The notes under the pieces are model-generated. The model was not told the origin of the DNA. It saw nothing but the letters and a program-made list of their open reading frames with translations, and made no database searches. Shown here piece after piece: positions 5,981-12,202 of a DNA stretch of 18,039 nt; the stretch's first letter is position 1, and each line of letters starts with the position of its first letter. The position numbers and the translations under genes are program-made. The DNA comes from a bacterium UBP15_UBA6099 (GTDB taxonomy: Bacteria > UBP15 > UBA6099), in NCBI GenBank assembly GCA_002435745.1, contig DIWT01000031.1, positions 13,311-31,349 on the forward strand, written 5' to 3'.

Positions 5981-6886
5981 TCAGATGATTCTGACTTCGG
6001 GGACGAGGACGACGCCGAAGAGTTCTTTGACGCGGGAGGACACGATATCGGCGAGGGCGAGTATGTCCGCGCGGGTGGCTCCTCCGGCGTTGACGATGAA
6101 GTTTGCGTGTTTTTGGGAGACCATCGCGCCGCCGACGCGACGGCCTTTAAGCCCGGCCTCGTCGATGAGTCTTCCGGCGGGGCCGCCGTCCTCGGCGTTC
6201 CTGAAGAAGCTGCCCGCAGACCCCATGTCGAGAGGCTGTTTGCCGCTTCGCAACTCAAGTATTTCCGCCGCGCGGGCTTTCAGGGAGGCGGGGTCGCCGG
6301 GCGCGAACGCGAACCTCGCGGAAACTATGGCGCAGCCGGGGTTGTCCTGAAACGAGCTGCGGCGGTATCCGAAGTCCAGTTCGGCCGCGCCGAGCCGGAC
6401 GCGCTCTCCATCGGCTGAGATGAAATCGACGGACGTCAGCGGGCCGGATATCCAAGCTCCGAAAGCGCCCGCGTTCATGAACACCGCGCCGCCCGCAGAG
6501 CCGGGTATGCCCGCGAGAGATTCCAGTCCGGCCATTCCGCGCGCGGCCGTCTCAAGCGCAAGCTTGTTCAGAGAAGCCCCAGCTTCTGCTTCCGCCTCCA
6601 GCTTTCCGGGGTCGAACTCTACTTTCGACATCCCGTTTCCGACGCCCGCCACGCATCCGTCGTATCCATCGTCGGGAAAAAGGACGTTCGAGCCTTGCCC
6701 TATGACAATATGCCGTACGCCCTCCTCGCGGAGGAATTTCAAGACGGCGGCCAAGTCGTCCGCGCCTTCGGGACAGAAGAAAGCTTCGCACGGCCCGCCG
6801 ACGCGGAATGTCGTGCGCCGAGACATAGGCTCTTTTTCCAAGACTCGCCCGCGCGCAATCCTTTTAACTTCTTCCACCCAACTCAT
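5981..6886 (-). CDS. murB: UDP-N-acetylenolpyruvoylglucosamine reductase
   Basis: MurB is the cytoplasmic FAD enzyme that uses NADPH to reduce UDP-GlcNAc-enolpyruvate to UDP-MurNAc, the second committed step of peptidoglycan synthesis. The 301-residue protein has FAD-binding TTFRVGG (25-31), IGQGSNVL (62-69) and GIPGSAGGAVFMNAGAFG (126-143), then GYRRSSF (173-179), SGKQPL (214-219), GSAGSFFRN (222-230) with proton-donor Ser226, IDEAGLKGRRVGGAMVSQKHANFIVN (starting at 241) and the C-terminal VPEVRI with catalytic Glu297. All key residues are intact and the length is normal for the shorter MurB type. The start ATG 6886 lies 7 nt after a TACAAT -10 box with no Shine-Dalgarno, suggesting leaderless translation. 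It stands alone rather than in an mur-fts cluster, divergent from the carbon-nitrogen hydrolase. Confidence 0.96.
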   Translation of the reverse strand: MSWVEEVKRIARGRVLEKEPMSRRTTFRVGGPCEAFFCPEGADDLAAVLKFLREEGVRHIVIGQGSNVLFPDDGYDGCVAGVGNGMSKVEFDPGKLEAEAEAGASLNKLALETAARGMAGLESLAGIPGSAGGAVFMNAGAFGAWISGPLTSVDFISADGERVRLGAAELDFGYRRSSFQDNPGCAIVSARFAFAPGDPASLKARAAEILELRSGKQPLDMGSAGSFFRNAEDGGPAGRLIDEAGLKGRRVGGAMVSQKHANFIVNAGGATRADILALADIVSSRVKELFGVVLVPEVRII

Positions 6887-6893
6887 AATGTAA

Positions 6894-6923
6894 ATTGTAG
6901 CCGCGCTCCCCGCGCATTTTAAA
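6894..6923 (-). promoter_or_regulatory. murB promoter
   Basis: On the minus strand TTTAAA (6918-6923, 4 of 6 matches to TTGACA) and TACAAT (6894-6899) are 18 nt apart. The -10 box ends 7 nt before the ATG at 6886, so predicted transcription starts at or beside the start codon. Confidence 0.5.
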
Positions 6924-6954
6924 CTCCCGGCGAAAAAAGGGATGCGCGCGCGCG

Positions 6955-6983
6955 TTGATATGTCGCCCCGCCTTCCATATAAT
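6955..6983 (+). promoter_or_regulatory. Promoter of the carbon-nitrogen hydrolase operon
   Basis: TTGATA (6955-6960), an exact 17-nt spacer and a perfect TATAAT (6978-6983) form the best sigma-70-type promoter in the window. The box ends 7 nt before ATG 6991, which places the transcript start at or next to the start codon; no Shine-Dalgarno is present. Confidence 0.7.
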
Positions 6984-6990
6984 CTGCTTT

Positions 6991-7836
6991 ATGGTTAAGG
7001 CGGAAGACGACAGGAAACTCGATGTCGCGCTGATACAGTTCCGGCGCGAACTGCATCGCATAGACTCGAACAAGGCGAGGGCGCTTGAGACGCTCCGCGC
7101 GATAGAGGGCGCGGACGTCGTGTGTTTTTCGGAGGTGTGGATCGGAGCCGCGATTCTGGAAGAGGCGGAGATCGACGCGCTGCTCGCTGAAATCGGCGAG
7201 ATAGCCGAGGCGAAAAGGTTCCACGTGCTGACCGGAGGGCTGTTCGTGAACTCCGGCGGCAGGGTGGAGGACATCTGCCACGTCGTCGGCCCGGACGGAC
7301 GGACTCTCTGCGCGCAGAAGAAAATATTCCCTTCCGGCGCGATTGGGGAGAGGAAGTTTTGCGAGGGCGGGGACGGGTTGTCGATGTTCGACGTAGCCGG
7401 GGTCAGGTGCGGCGTCGCGGTGTGCGTGGACATGATGTATCCGGAGATAGGCAGGGAGATGGCGCTCGCCGGGGCCGAAGTTGTGTTCAATCCGGGAAAC
7501 ATTCCCGGACAGAGGCTGGAGTTGTGGAGGGGGCTGGCCGCCGCGCGCGCCGCGGAGAACGTCGTGTTCGCCGCGTTCGTCAACAACATGGGCGCGCGCT
7601 ATCTGGACGGCAGGGCGGTCACAGGAGGTTCGGTCGTCTGCGGGCCGTCGGGAGACATCATCGCGTCCGCGGGCGAGGAAGAGACCGTGTTGAGGGCCAC
7701 CCTAGAGATGTGGCGCGTCTCCGACCAGAGAAGCAGGTGGCCGTACATTGAGGATGTGAAGGAGCTGCGAGAGCGCGCCGAGTCTCCGTTGCGAGTCTGC
7801 GGGCCTTATGCGGCAGGCGTTCGCTCGGAGACCTGA
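6991..7836 (+). CDS. Carbon-nitrogen hydrolase (nitrilase superfamily)
   Basis: The 281-residue protein belongs to the superfamily that cleaves C-N bonds in amides, nitriles and carbamoyl compounds in the cytoplasm. The catalytic triad is visible: Glu48 in VVCFSEVW, Lys in AQKKIFPSG (Lys110 or 111), and nucleophile Cys145 in GVAVCVDMMYPE. The supporting motifs NPGNIPGQ (167-174) and RAAENVVFAAFVNN (186-199) also fit. The substrate cannot be assigned; ureidopropionase-, omega-amidase- and agmatine-type branches all share these motifs. ATG 6991 is chosen over the upstream TTG at 6955, which is the -35 box itself. The next gene starts 35 nt downstream on the same strand, so both are likely cotranscribed from the promoter at 6955-6983. 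Confidence 0.87.
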   Translation: MVKAEDDRKLDVALIQFRRELHRIDSNKARALETLRAIEGADVVCFSEVWIGAAILEEAEIDALLAEIGEIAEAKRFHVLTGGLFVNSGGRVEDICHVVGPDGRTLCAQKKIFPSGAIGERKFCEGGDGLSMFDVAGVRCGVAVCVDMMYPEIGREMALAGAEVVFNPGNIPGQRLELWRGLAAARAAENVVFAAFVNNMGARYLDGRAVTGGSVVCGPSGDIIASAGEEETVLRATLEMWRVSDQRSRWPYIEDVKELRERAESPLRVCGPYAAGVRSET

Positions 7837-7871
7837 TCTTCAGGCGGCGAAAGGAATTTCCGGAATTGAGA

Positions 7872-8717
7872 ATGAAACTTGTCAACCTCGGAAGCGGCAG
7901 CGGCGGAAACTGCTCGCTGGTCGAGACTGAGCGTGGAACGCGGTTGCTTATCGACGCCGCGCGCCTCGGAATAAACTACATAACCGACAGGCTGTCCGAG
8001 CGAGGGGTTTCGCTCGACGACGTGAGCGGCGTGCTGGCGACACACATGCACGGCGACCACGTTGACGCCGGAGTGACGTATCCGATATGCCGCAGGCACG
8101 GCATACCTCTGTACGTGCACGCGGAGTCGTTCGAGGACCTTTTAAGGCGGTCGAAGAAATTCGCCGAGCTTGACCGAGCGGGCCTCGTGAGAAAATTCGA
8201 CGACGCGCCTTTCCCGATGGGGGAACTGACTATCTGGCCGTTCGCCGTCCCGCACGGCTCCGGCGGGTGGAACAGGGACATCGTAGGCCGCCCGGTGGGA
8301 TTCCGCATAAGCCACATCGAGGGGGCTTCCCGAAAATCTTTCGCTTTCGCCACTGATCTCGGCGAAGTCACGCCTGAGGCCGAAGAAGCCATGCTCGGAG
8401 CCGACGCGCTGGCCATCGAGTGCAACCACGATGTCCGCTCGGAACTGGATTCGGGGCGGCCGAGGTTTCTTGTCGACTGGGTGCTGGGCGGGCGCGGGCA
8501 TCTGTCTAACGAGCAGTGCGGCAGGACTGCCGCGCGCGTGGCTTCCCGCAGTCGGGGCAGCGTAAAACACATTCTCCTCCTTCACCTTAGCGAAGACTGC
8601 AACACGCCTAAGCTTGCGCTCGACGCCGTCAGGGATTCCCTCCGGCTCGTCGGCGAAGACAGCATTCCCATCGACGTCGCCGCCCAGCGCGAGCCTTCCA
8701 CAGAAATAATCATCTGA
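7872..8717 (+). CDS. MBL-fold metallohydrolase, YycJ/WalJ-like
   Basis: The protein opens with MKLVNLGSGSGGNCSLVE, a hallmark of the YycJ/WalJ branch of the metallo-beta-lactamase fold, members of which act as exonuclease-like or phosphodiesterase enzymes. Metal ligands are present (numbering from TTG 7866): THMHGDH (His60, His62, Asp64, His65), His130 in VPHGSGG, Asp164 in FATDLGE and His240 in LLHLSEDCN; GHLSN at 211-215 is the branch-specific motif. The length is close to family size. Start ATG 7872 fits the family N-terminus; TTG 7866 would add two residues. It follows the carbon-nitrogen hydrolase closely. In Firmicutes the homologue sits with the WalKR wall regulators, but no such genes are here. 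Confidence 0.85.
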   Translation: MKLVNLGSGSGGNCSLVETERGTRLLIDAARLGINYITDRLSERGVSLDDVSGVLATHMHGDHVDAGVTYPICRRHGIPLYVHAESFEDLLRRSKKFAELDRAGLVRKFDDAPFPMGELTIWPFAVPHGSGGWNRDIVGRPVGFRISHIEGASRKSFAFATDLGEVTPEAEEAMLGADALAIECNHDVRSELDSGRPRFLVDWVLGGRGHLSNEQCGRTAARVASRSRGSVKHILLLHLSEDCNTPKLALDAVRDSLRLVGEDSIPIDVAAQREPSTEIII

Positions 8718-8767
8718 CGCTTTTTCAGTTTCTCAATTCGAATCGGCTCACAATAATTTCATTCATT

Positions 8768-8807
8768 GCGACACATGTGGCGCATTTCCAATATGCTTTG
8801 CTATAAT
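8768..8807 (+). promoter_or_regulatory. GH172 promoter with extended -10 and a near-palindromic operator
   Basis: TATGCTTTGCTATAAT (8792-8807) contains an extended -10 (TGC-TATAAT). Just upstream GCGACACATGTGGCGC (8768-8783) is a 16-bp inverted repeat with one mismatched pair, placed where a regulator would touch the -35 region. The same GTGGCG, nine bases, TATGCTTTGCTATAAT arrangement occurs upstream of pgi. The rest of the 133-nt gap 8718-8850 shows no gene. Confidence 0.6.
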
Positions 8808-8850
8808 CATTATCGTATCGCGATGACATTCTAGGGCGGGGAGGGCGGAC

Positions 8851-9912
8851 ATGAACACCGGGAAAGACCTCGACGGGCTGCCGCTGCTGAAAGCGTTCAA
8901 GGCGGCGCAGGAATCCAGCTTCGACCGCACAGGCGGCAACAACGACTACGTGCGGGTCAACTCAGAGGACAAAGCGGTTCTAGCGGACATCTCCGGCGCG
9001 GGCCGCATAACAAGGATTTGGATAACAATCGCCTCGCCTGACTTGTACATCCTGCGAAACTGCGTGCTTCGCATGTACTGGGACGGAGAGTCCGCGCCCA
9101 GCGTCGAGTCGCCAGTCGGCGATTTCTTCGGCGTGGGTTTCGCAAACTACAGGCACTACACCTCCATCCCTCTCGGAATGTCCAGCGGAGGTTTCTATTC
9201 ATACTTCCCGATGCCGTTCTCCAAGGGCGCGCGCATCGAGATAGAGAACCAAAGCTCGAAAAAAATCAACGCCCTCTACTACAACATCGGCTACAACAAG
9301 GAAGACGCCCCAGAGAACGACGCGAAAACGGGCAGGTTCCACGCGCGCTGGCGGCACGAGAGGACCCTGCCCGGCTCGAACTATACCATCCTCGAAGCCG
9401 AAGGCTCGGGCCACTATGTGGGCTGCAACCTCTCAATGCAGGGCCGCAGGCCTTTCTCTTTCTGGTTCCTCGAAGGCGACGAGATGATATATGTTGACGG
9501 AGAGCAACACCCCCCCGCCATACACGGAACCGGAACGGAGGACTACTTCAACAGCGGGTGGTACTTCATCAACGGGGCATTCGCCGGCCCCTACCACGGC
9601 CTCACCATCAAGGATCCCCTGCGCTCCCGCATCTCCGCCTATAGATTCCATGTGAACGATCCCATCCCTTTCAAAAAAAGCATAAGGGCCACCATCGAAC
9701 ACGGCGGCATTAACGACGCTCCCGGCTCCGACTACTCAAGCGTGGCATACTGGTATCAGACTGAGCCTCATAAGCCGATGGGCTCTTTCCCGCCCGCTGA
9801 AGACAGGCTCCCGGACGACGGCCTCATGCTTAAAAGCGCGAAAAACGCGGCCTCCGACATACTTGAAATCGGCATGAATGTGTTCGAGAAAATCAACCGC
9901 CTGACGAAGTAG
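8851..9912 (+). CDS. GH172 / DUF2961 family protein, no signal peptide
   Basis: The 353-residue protein matches the DUF2961 family, now glycoside hydrolase family 172, whose characterised founder acts on difructose dianhydride. Recognisable blocks are SSFDRTGGNNDYVRV (22-36), ISGAGRITRIWI (47-58), YFPMPFSKGARIEIEN (118-133), EGSGHYVGCNL (184-194), FLEGDEMIYVDGE (206-218) and HGTGTEDYFNSGWYF (225-239). Glu230 and a Glu in the 208-211 block are the likely catalytic acids by comparison with family blocks; exact mapping needs alignment. No signal peptide or membrane segment is present, so it should be cytoplasmic. A strong Shine-Dalgarno (GGGGAGG, about 8836-8842) precedes ATG 8851. It is a single-gene unit with its own promoter; the sugar substrate is unknown. 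Confidence 0.85.
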   Translation: MNTGKDLDGLPLLKAFKAAQESSFDRTGGNNDYVRVNSEDKAVLADISGAGRITRIWITIASPDLYILRNCVLRMYWDGESAPSVESPVGDFFGVGFANYRHYTSIPLGMSSGGFYSYFPMPFSKGARIEIENQSSKKINALYYNIGYNKEDAPENDAKTGRFHARWRHERTLPGSNYTILEAEGSGHYVGCNLSMQGRRPFSFWFLEGDEMIYVDGEQHPPAIHGTGTEDYFNSGWYFINGAFAGPYHGLTIKDPLRSRISAYRFHVNDPIPFKKSIRATIEHGGINDAPGSDYSSVAYWYQTEPHKPMGSFPPAEDRLPDDGLMLKSAKNAASDILEIGMNVFEKINRLTK

Positions 9913-9936
9913 GGGGCTGGGCTGGCTTGATTAGTG

Positions 9937-10070
9937 TTAAGGGAAAACTTTTAAAAAAGTTTTCCCTTAAACCCTTTCAAAACGTTTCGATGCGCGCGGC
10001 GAAGCGGGCGCGTTCGCGCCTTCGCTCCGCCGCGCTCATGTGAAAAGGGAGTGAAAAGAAAAAAATAAAA
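9937..10070 (+). repeat. Hairpin repeat copy E3 (complete)
   Basis: The palindrome has arms TTAAGGGAAAACTTTT (9937-9952) and AAAAGTTTTCCCTTAA (9955-9970) with centre AA. The conserved flank TTTCAAAACGTTTCGATG (9975-9992) follows, then a GC-rich hairpin (9994-10035) with 8-bp outer, 4-bp middle and 6-bp inner helices and a TT loop, then an A-rich purine tract. It starts 24 nt after the GH172 stop and is followed directly by copy E5. Together they fill the convergent gap 9913-10256. Confidence 0.8.
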
Positions 10071-10078
10071 GCGGCGTG

Positions 10079-10153
10079 GCCGCCTGCGGCGGTTGGGGAA
10101 AACCCTTTGAAAAGGGTTTTCCCCAAACCCCTTTCCTAAACTCTTCAATTTTG
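10079..10153 (+). repeat. Hairpin repeat copy E5
   Basis: A small hairpin CCGCC-TGC-GGCGG (10080-10092) is followed by a palindrome with arms TTGGGGAAAACCCTTT (10093-10108) and AAAGGGTTTTCCCCAA (10111-10126), centre GA. A diverged form of the conserved flank follows (about 10127-10150, CCCTTTCCTAAACTCTTC). No large GC hairpin follows here. Downstream, GGAGGCGTTTAAAGGCG (about 10193-10209) resembles the sequence next to E2 (244-261). The remainder up to 10256 shows no gene. Confidence 0.75.
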
Positions 10154-10256
10154 TTTTGGCGGTTGCGATTGCGAAGACGTAGCCCGCTGTCGGAGGCGTT
10201 TAAAGGCGTGGCGATCAAGGGAATACTTATTCAAAAGTTTTCATTAAAAGAGGCAT

Positions 10257-10847
10257 TTATTTTTCCGACAGCATTTTTTCTACGAGGCCGCAGAGGGCGT
10301 GTACGATGAAGCTGTGGGTTTCCTGAATAGTGGGAGTATTGGATGAGTCGGCGTCGAGGAGGATGTCGACGAGGGCGGCCATTTTTCCGCCGCCCTTGCC
10401 GGCGACGCCGATGGTTTTTATGCCGATGTTCGCGGCGGCGTCTATGGCGCGGAGGACGTTCGGGGAGTTGCCGCTTGTCGAAATGGCGACGAGGCAGTCT
10501 CCGGCGCGCCCGAGGGCTAGGGTCTGGCGCTCGAAGACGGCGTCGAATCCGTAGTCGTTGGCGACGCTGGTTATGGTCGAAGTGTCGGTTGAGAGAGCGA
10601 CGGCGGAGTAGGGGCGGCGTTCGAGCAGGAAGCGGCCGACGAGTTCGGCGGCGAGATGCTGAGCGTCGGCGGCGCTGCCGCCGTTGCCGCAGACTAGGAC
10701 TCGTCCGCCGGAAGAAATCGAGTCGGCCATGGCCCGGGCGGCGGACACGATGACAGGGGCGAGTCTGGAGACGGAGGATTCGAGCGAGCGGGCGGATTCG
10801 CGCGCCGCGTCGTTGAGTTGATTTTGTATGTCGGAAGGATTAGTCAT
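10257..10847 (-). CDS. gmhA: Phosphoheptose (sedoheptulose 7-phosphate) isomerase
   Basis: GmhA converts sedoheptulose 7-phosphate to glycero-manno-heptose 7-phosphate, the first step toward heptose of LPS core or other surface glycans. The 196-residue protein is a single SIS domain with VCGNGGSAADAQHLAAELVGRF (start at 52), AISTSGNSPNV (121-131) and IQETHSFIVH (174-183). The zinc set His64, Glu68, Gln175 and His183 is intact, which separates it from the related DiaA. GGAG lies 6 nt before ATG 10847. It is the last gene of the leftward operon, 25 nt after the nicotinate phosphoribosyltransferase gene; no other heptose gene is in the window. It ends against the E3/E5 repeats. Confidence 0.92.
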   Translation of the reverse strand: MTNPSDIQNQLNDAARESARSLESSVSRLAPVIVSAARAMADSISSGGRVLVCGNGGSAADAQHLAAELVGRFLLERRPYSAVALSTDTSTITSVANDYGFDAVFERQTLALGRAGDCLVAISTSGNSPNVLRAIDAAANIGIKTIGVAGKGGGKMAALVDILLDADSSNTPTIQETHSFIVHALCGLVEKMLSEK

Positions 10848-10872
10848 GATTTGCTCCGCGCGCGCAGGCGGT

Positions 10873-11904
10873 TCACAGGATGCGTTCCAGCCCTTCGCCC
10901 GCCTGAGGGCCGGGCAGGCGTCCGCGTTTGGCCGCCGCCTTTCCCTCGATTTCCTTTATGTCCATTGTCATTTCAATAGGTTTTGCGGTGGAGATGTGGC
11001 TGCCTACGCCGAAGATGTCCGCGCCCGCCGCTTTGAGAGCGACTATGCGCTGTGGCGTCAGCCCTCCTGACACCACGATGCGGACCGCGCCGCGACCCTC
11101 GTTGTCCAGCCGTTTTCTAACTTCGGCGACAAGCTGAGGGGTGACGCCGCCGCGTTCCGACGGGGTGTCGAGCCTGACGGCGGCAAGTTTGTCCTTCAGG
11201 GCGGCGGCGACGCGCAATGATTCTTCCGCTTCGTCCTTGAATGTGTCTACGAGGATGATGCGGGGCACGTCGTCGTCGAAAACTTCGTCGAACGCCTTGG
11301 CTACCCTTACTGTGTCTCCGGCGATGAGGATGGCGGCATGGGGGACTGTTCCGGTTGGGTTCATGCCGGACAGGAGGGCGCCGAGGATGCAGCTTGAGCC
11401 GGACACGCCGCCGATGACCGCCGAGCGTTCCATCACAGGGGCGACGGCGGGGTGGATGTGACGCGCGCCGAAGCATACCACGGGAGAGCCTGCGGCGGCG
11501 TCGACGCATTCGCGCGCGGCGGTGGCCCAGCCTGTGGCGGAAGAAAGCATGCCCAGCAGGGCCGTCTCAAAAAGCCCGAACTCTCCATACGGGCCTGAAA
11601 CGCGCATCACGGTCGCTCCAGCGTCGAATGATTTTCCTTCGGGCAGCGAATAGAGTTCGATATCGTGTCCGGCTAGAAGGTTTTTCACTTCCGCCGAGCC
11701 GCAGAACACGCCGGAATTGCGGCAGAAGACATCCGCCACAACGCGGGTATTGAGCAGTCCTAGTTTTTTCAGGATGTCGCGGGCGCGCAGGAAGTACACA
11801 TCGGAAGTGGCTCCCGAAGCGATTTCCTCGTGAGTCGCCGAGAAGAAAGGGCGGTCGTCGGCTATAGAGATTTTCCGGATGTCGCCGGATATGTCAAGCC
11901 TCAT
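10873..11904 (-). CDS. Nicotinate phosphoribosyltransferase family protein
   Basis: This 343-residue protein belongs to the type II phosphoribosyltransferases that join nicotinate (or nicotinamide) to PRPP, feeding NAD salvage. Supporting blocks are GARHIHPAVAPVMERSA (146-162), GVSGSSCILGALLSGMNPTGTVPHA (starting 166) with the likely phosphorylated His189, IILVDTFKDE (216-225), AVRLDTPSERGG (242-253), IVVSGGLTPQRI (276-287) and FGVGSHIS (298-305). It is of the compact type, shorter than E. coli PncB and lacking its C-terminal extension. The last 25 residues are basic and Gly-rich. The start at 11904 has only a weak ribosome site (GGCGGG). It follows secG by 69 nt, a gap with two hairpins, and precedes gmhA by 25 nt. 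I judge nicotinate more likely than nicotinamide but cannot prove it. Confidence 0.85.
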   Translation of the reverse strand: MRLDISGDIRKISIADDRPFFSATHEEIASGATSDVYFLRARDILKKLGLLNTRVVADVFCRNSGVFCGSAEVKNLLAGHDIELYSLPEGKSFDAGATVMRVSGPYGEFGLFETALLGMLSSATGWATAARECVDAAAGSPVVCFGARHIHPAVAPVMERSAVIGGVSGSSCILGALLSGMNPTGTVPHAAILIAGDTVRVAKAFDEVFDDDVPRIILVDTFKDEAEESLRVAAALKDKLAAVRLDTPSERGGVTPQLVAEVRKRLDNEGRGAVRIVVSGGLTPQRIVALKAAGADIFGVGSHISTAKPIEMTMDIKEIEGKAAAKRGRLPGPQAGEGLERIL

Positions 11905-11919
11905 CTGGCCCGCCGAGAG

Positions 11920-11943
11920 CCGGCCGGGGCGGCCGGTTTTTTT
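11920..11943 (+). terminator. Terminator-like hairpin in + orientation between secG and NAPRTase genes
   Basis: CCGGCC (11920-11925), loop GGGGC and GGCCGG (11931-11936) are followed by seven T residues on the plus strand, a textbook intrinsic terminator shape. All genes here run on the minus strand, so it would act on antisense transcripts or form part of the leader of the nicotinate phosphoribosyltransferase gene. A second palindrome, TCCGCC-GT-GGCGGA (11952-11965), lies between it and secG. Confidence 0.5.
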
Positions 11944-11973
11944 GCAGGCAATCCGCCGTGGCGGACTCCCGGA

Positions 11974-12201
11974 TCAGAACACCACGATGTAGCACAGAAG
12001 CGAAACGCCGAGGAATGCATAGGCGATGTAAACCATCCATTTATCGACAATCGCCTGAAATCCTTTCGCCGAGTTGCCTCTGTAGACTTCGCTGCTGCCG
12101 CCGAGGGCGCCGAGGCCCTCGCTTTTGGCCGCTTGAAGTATCGAGCCGCCTATAAGTGCCACCGTGATAAGAAATTGAATCAGAAGAATTACGGTTTTCA
12201 A
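11974..12201 (-). CDS. secG: Protein translocase subunit SecG
   Basis: SecG is the small accessory subunit of the SecYEG channel in the inner membrane. The 75-residue protein has two hydrophobic segments (about 4-23 and 54-73) joined by a Gly/Ser-rich cytoplasmic loop, SEGLGALGGSSEVYRG, that matches the family pattern. The start is TTG 12201, with AGGAG 9 nt upstream. Only one base separates it from the mrdA stop codon and its ribosome site lies inside mrdA, so translation is probably coupled. Being tied to the cell-wall elongation genes is unusual placement for secG. Confidence 0.9.
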   Translation of the reverse strand: MKTVILLIQFLITVALIGGSILQAAKSEGLGALGGSSEVYRGNSAKGFQAIVDKWMVYIAYAFLGVSLLCYIVVF

Positions 12202-12202
12202 C

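Noticed and set aside
5897..6893. Plus-strand frames across murB (5897-6418, 5985-6350, 6420-6893)
   Set aside because: They are antisense shadows of murB, whose motifs and catalytic residues are complete on the minus strand.
8777..8801. Possible sigma-54 promoter (TGGCGC ... TTTGC) before GH172
   Set aside because: The GG and GC dinucleotides are not 10 nt apart as sigma-54 needs, while a perfect extended -10 TGCTATAAT explains the site.
9951..10309. Small frames at 9951-10148, 10036-10218 and 10076-10309
   Set aside because: They are translations of the repeat palindromes and A-rich tract; the similar peptide seen near 4640-4680 arises because the DNA repeat is shared, not because of a protein family.
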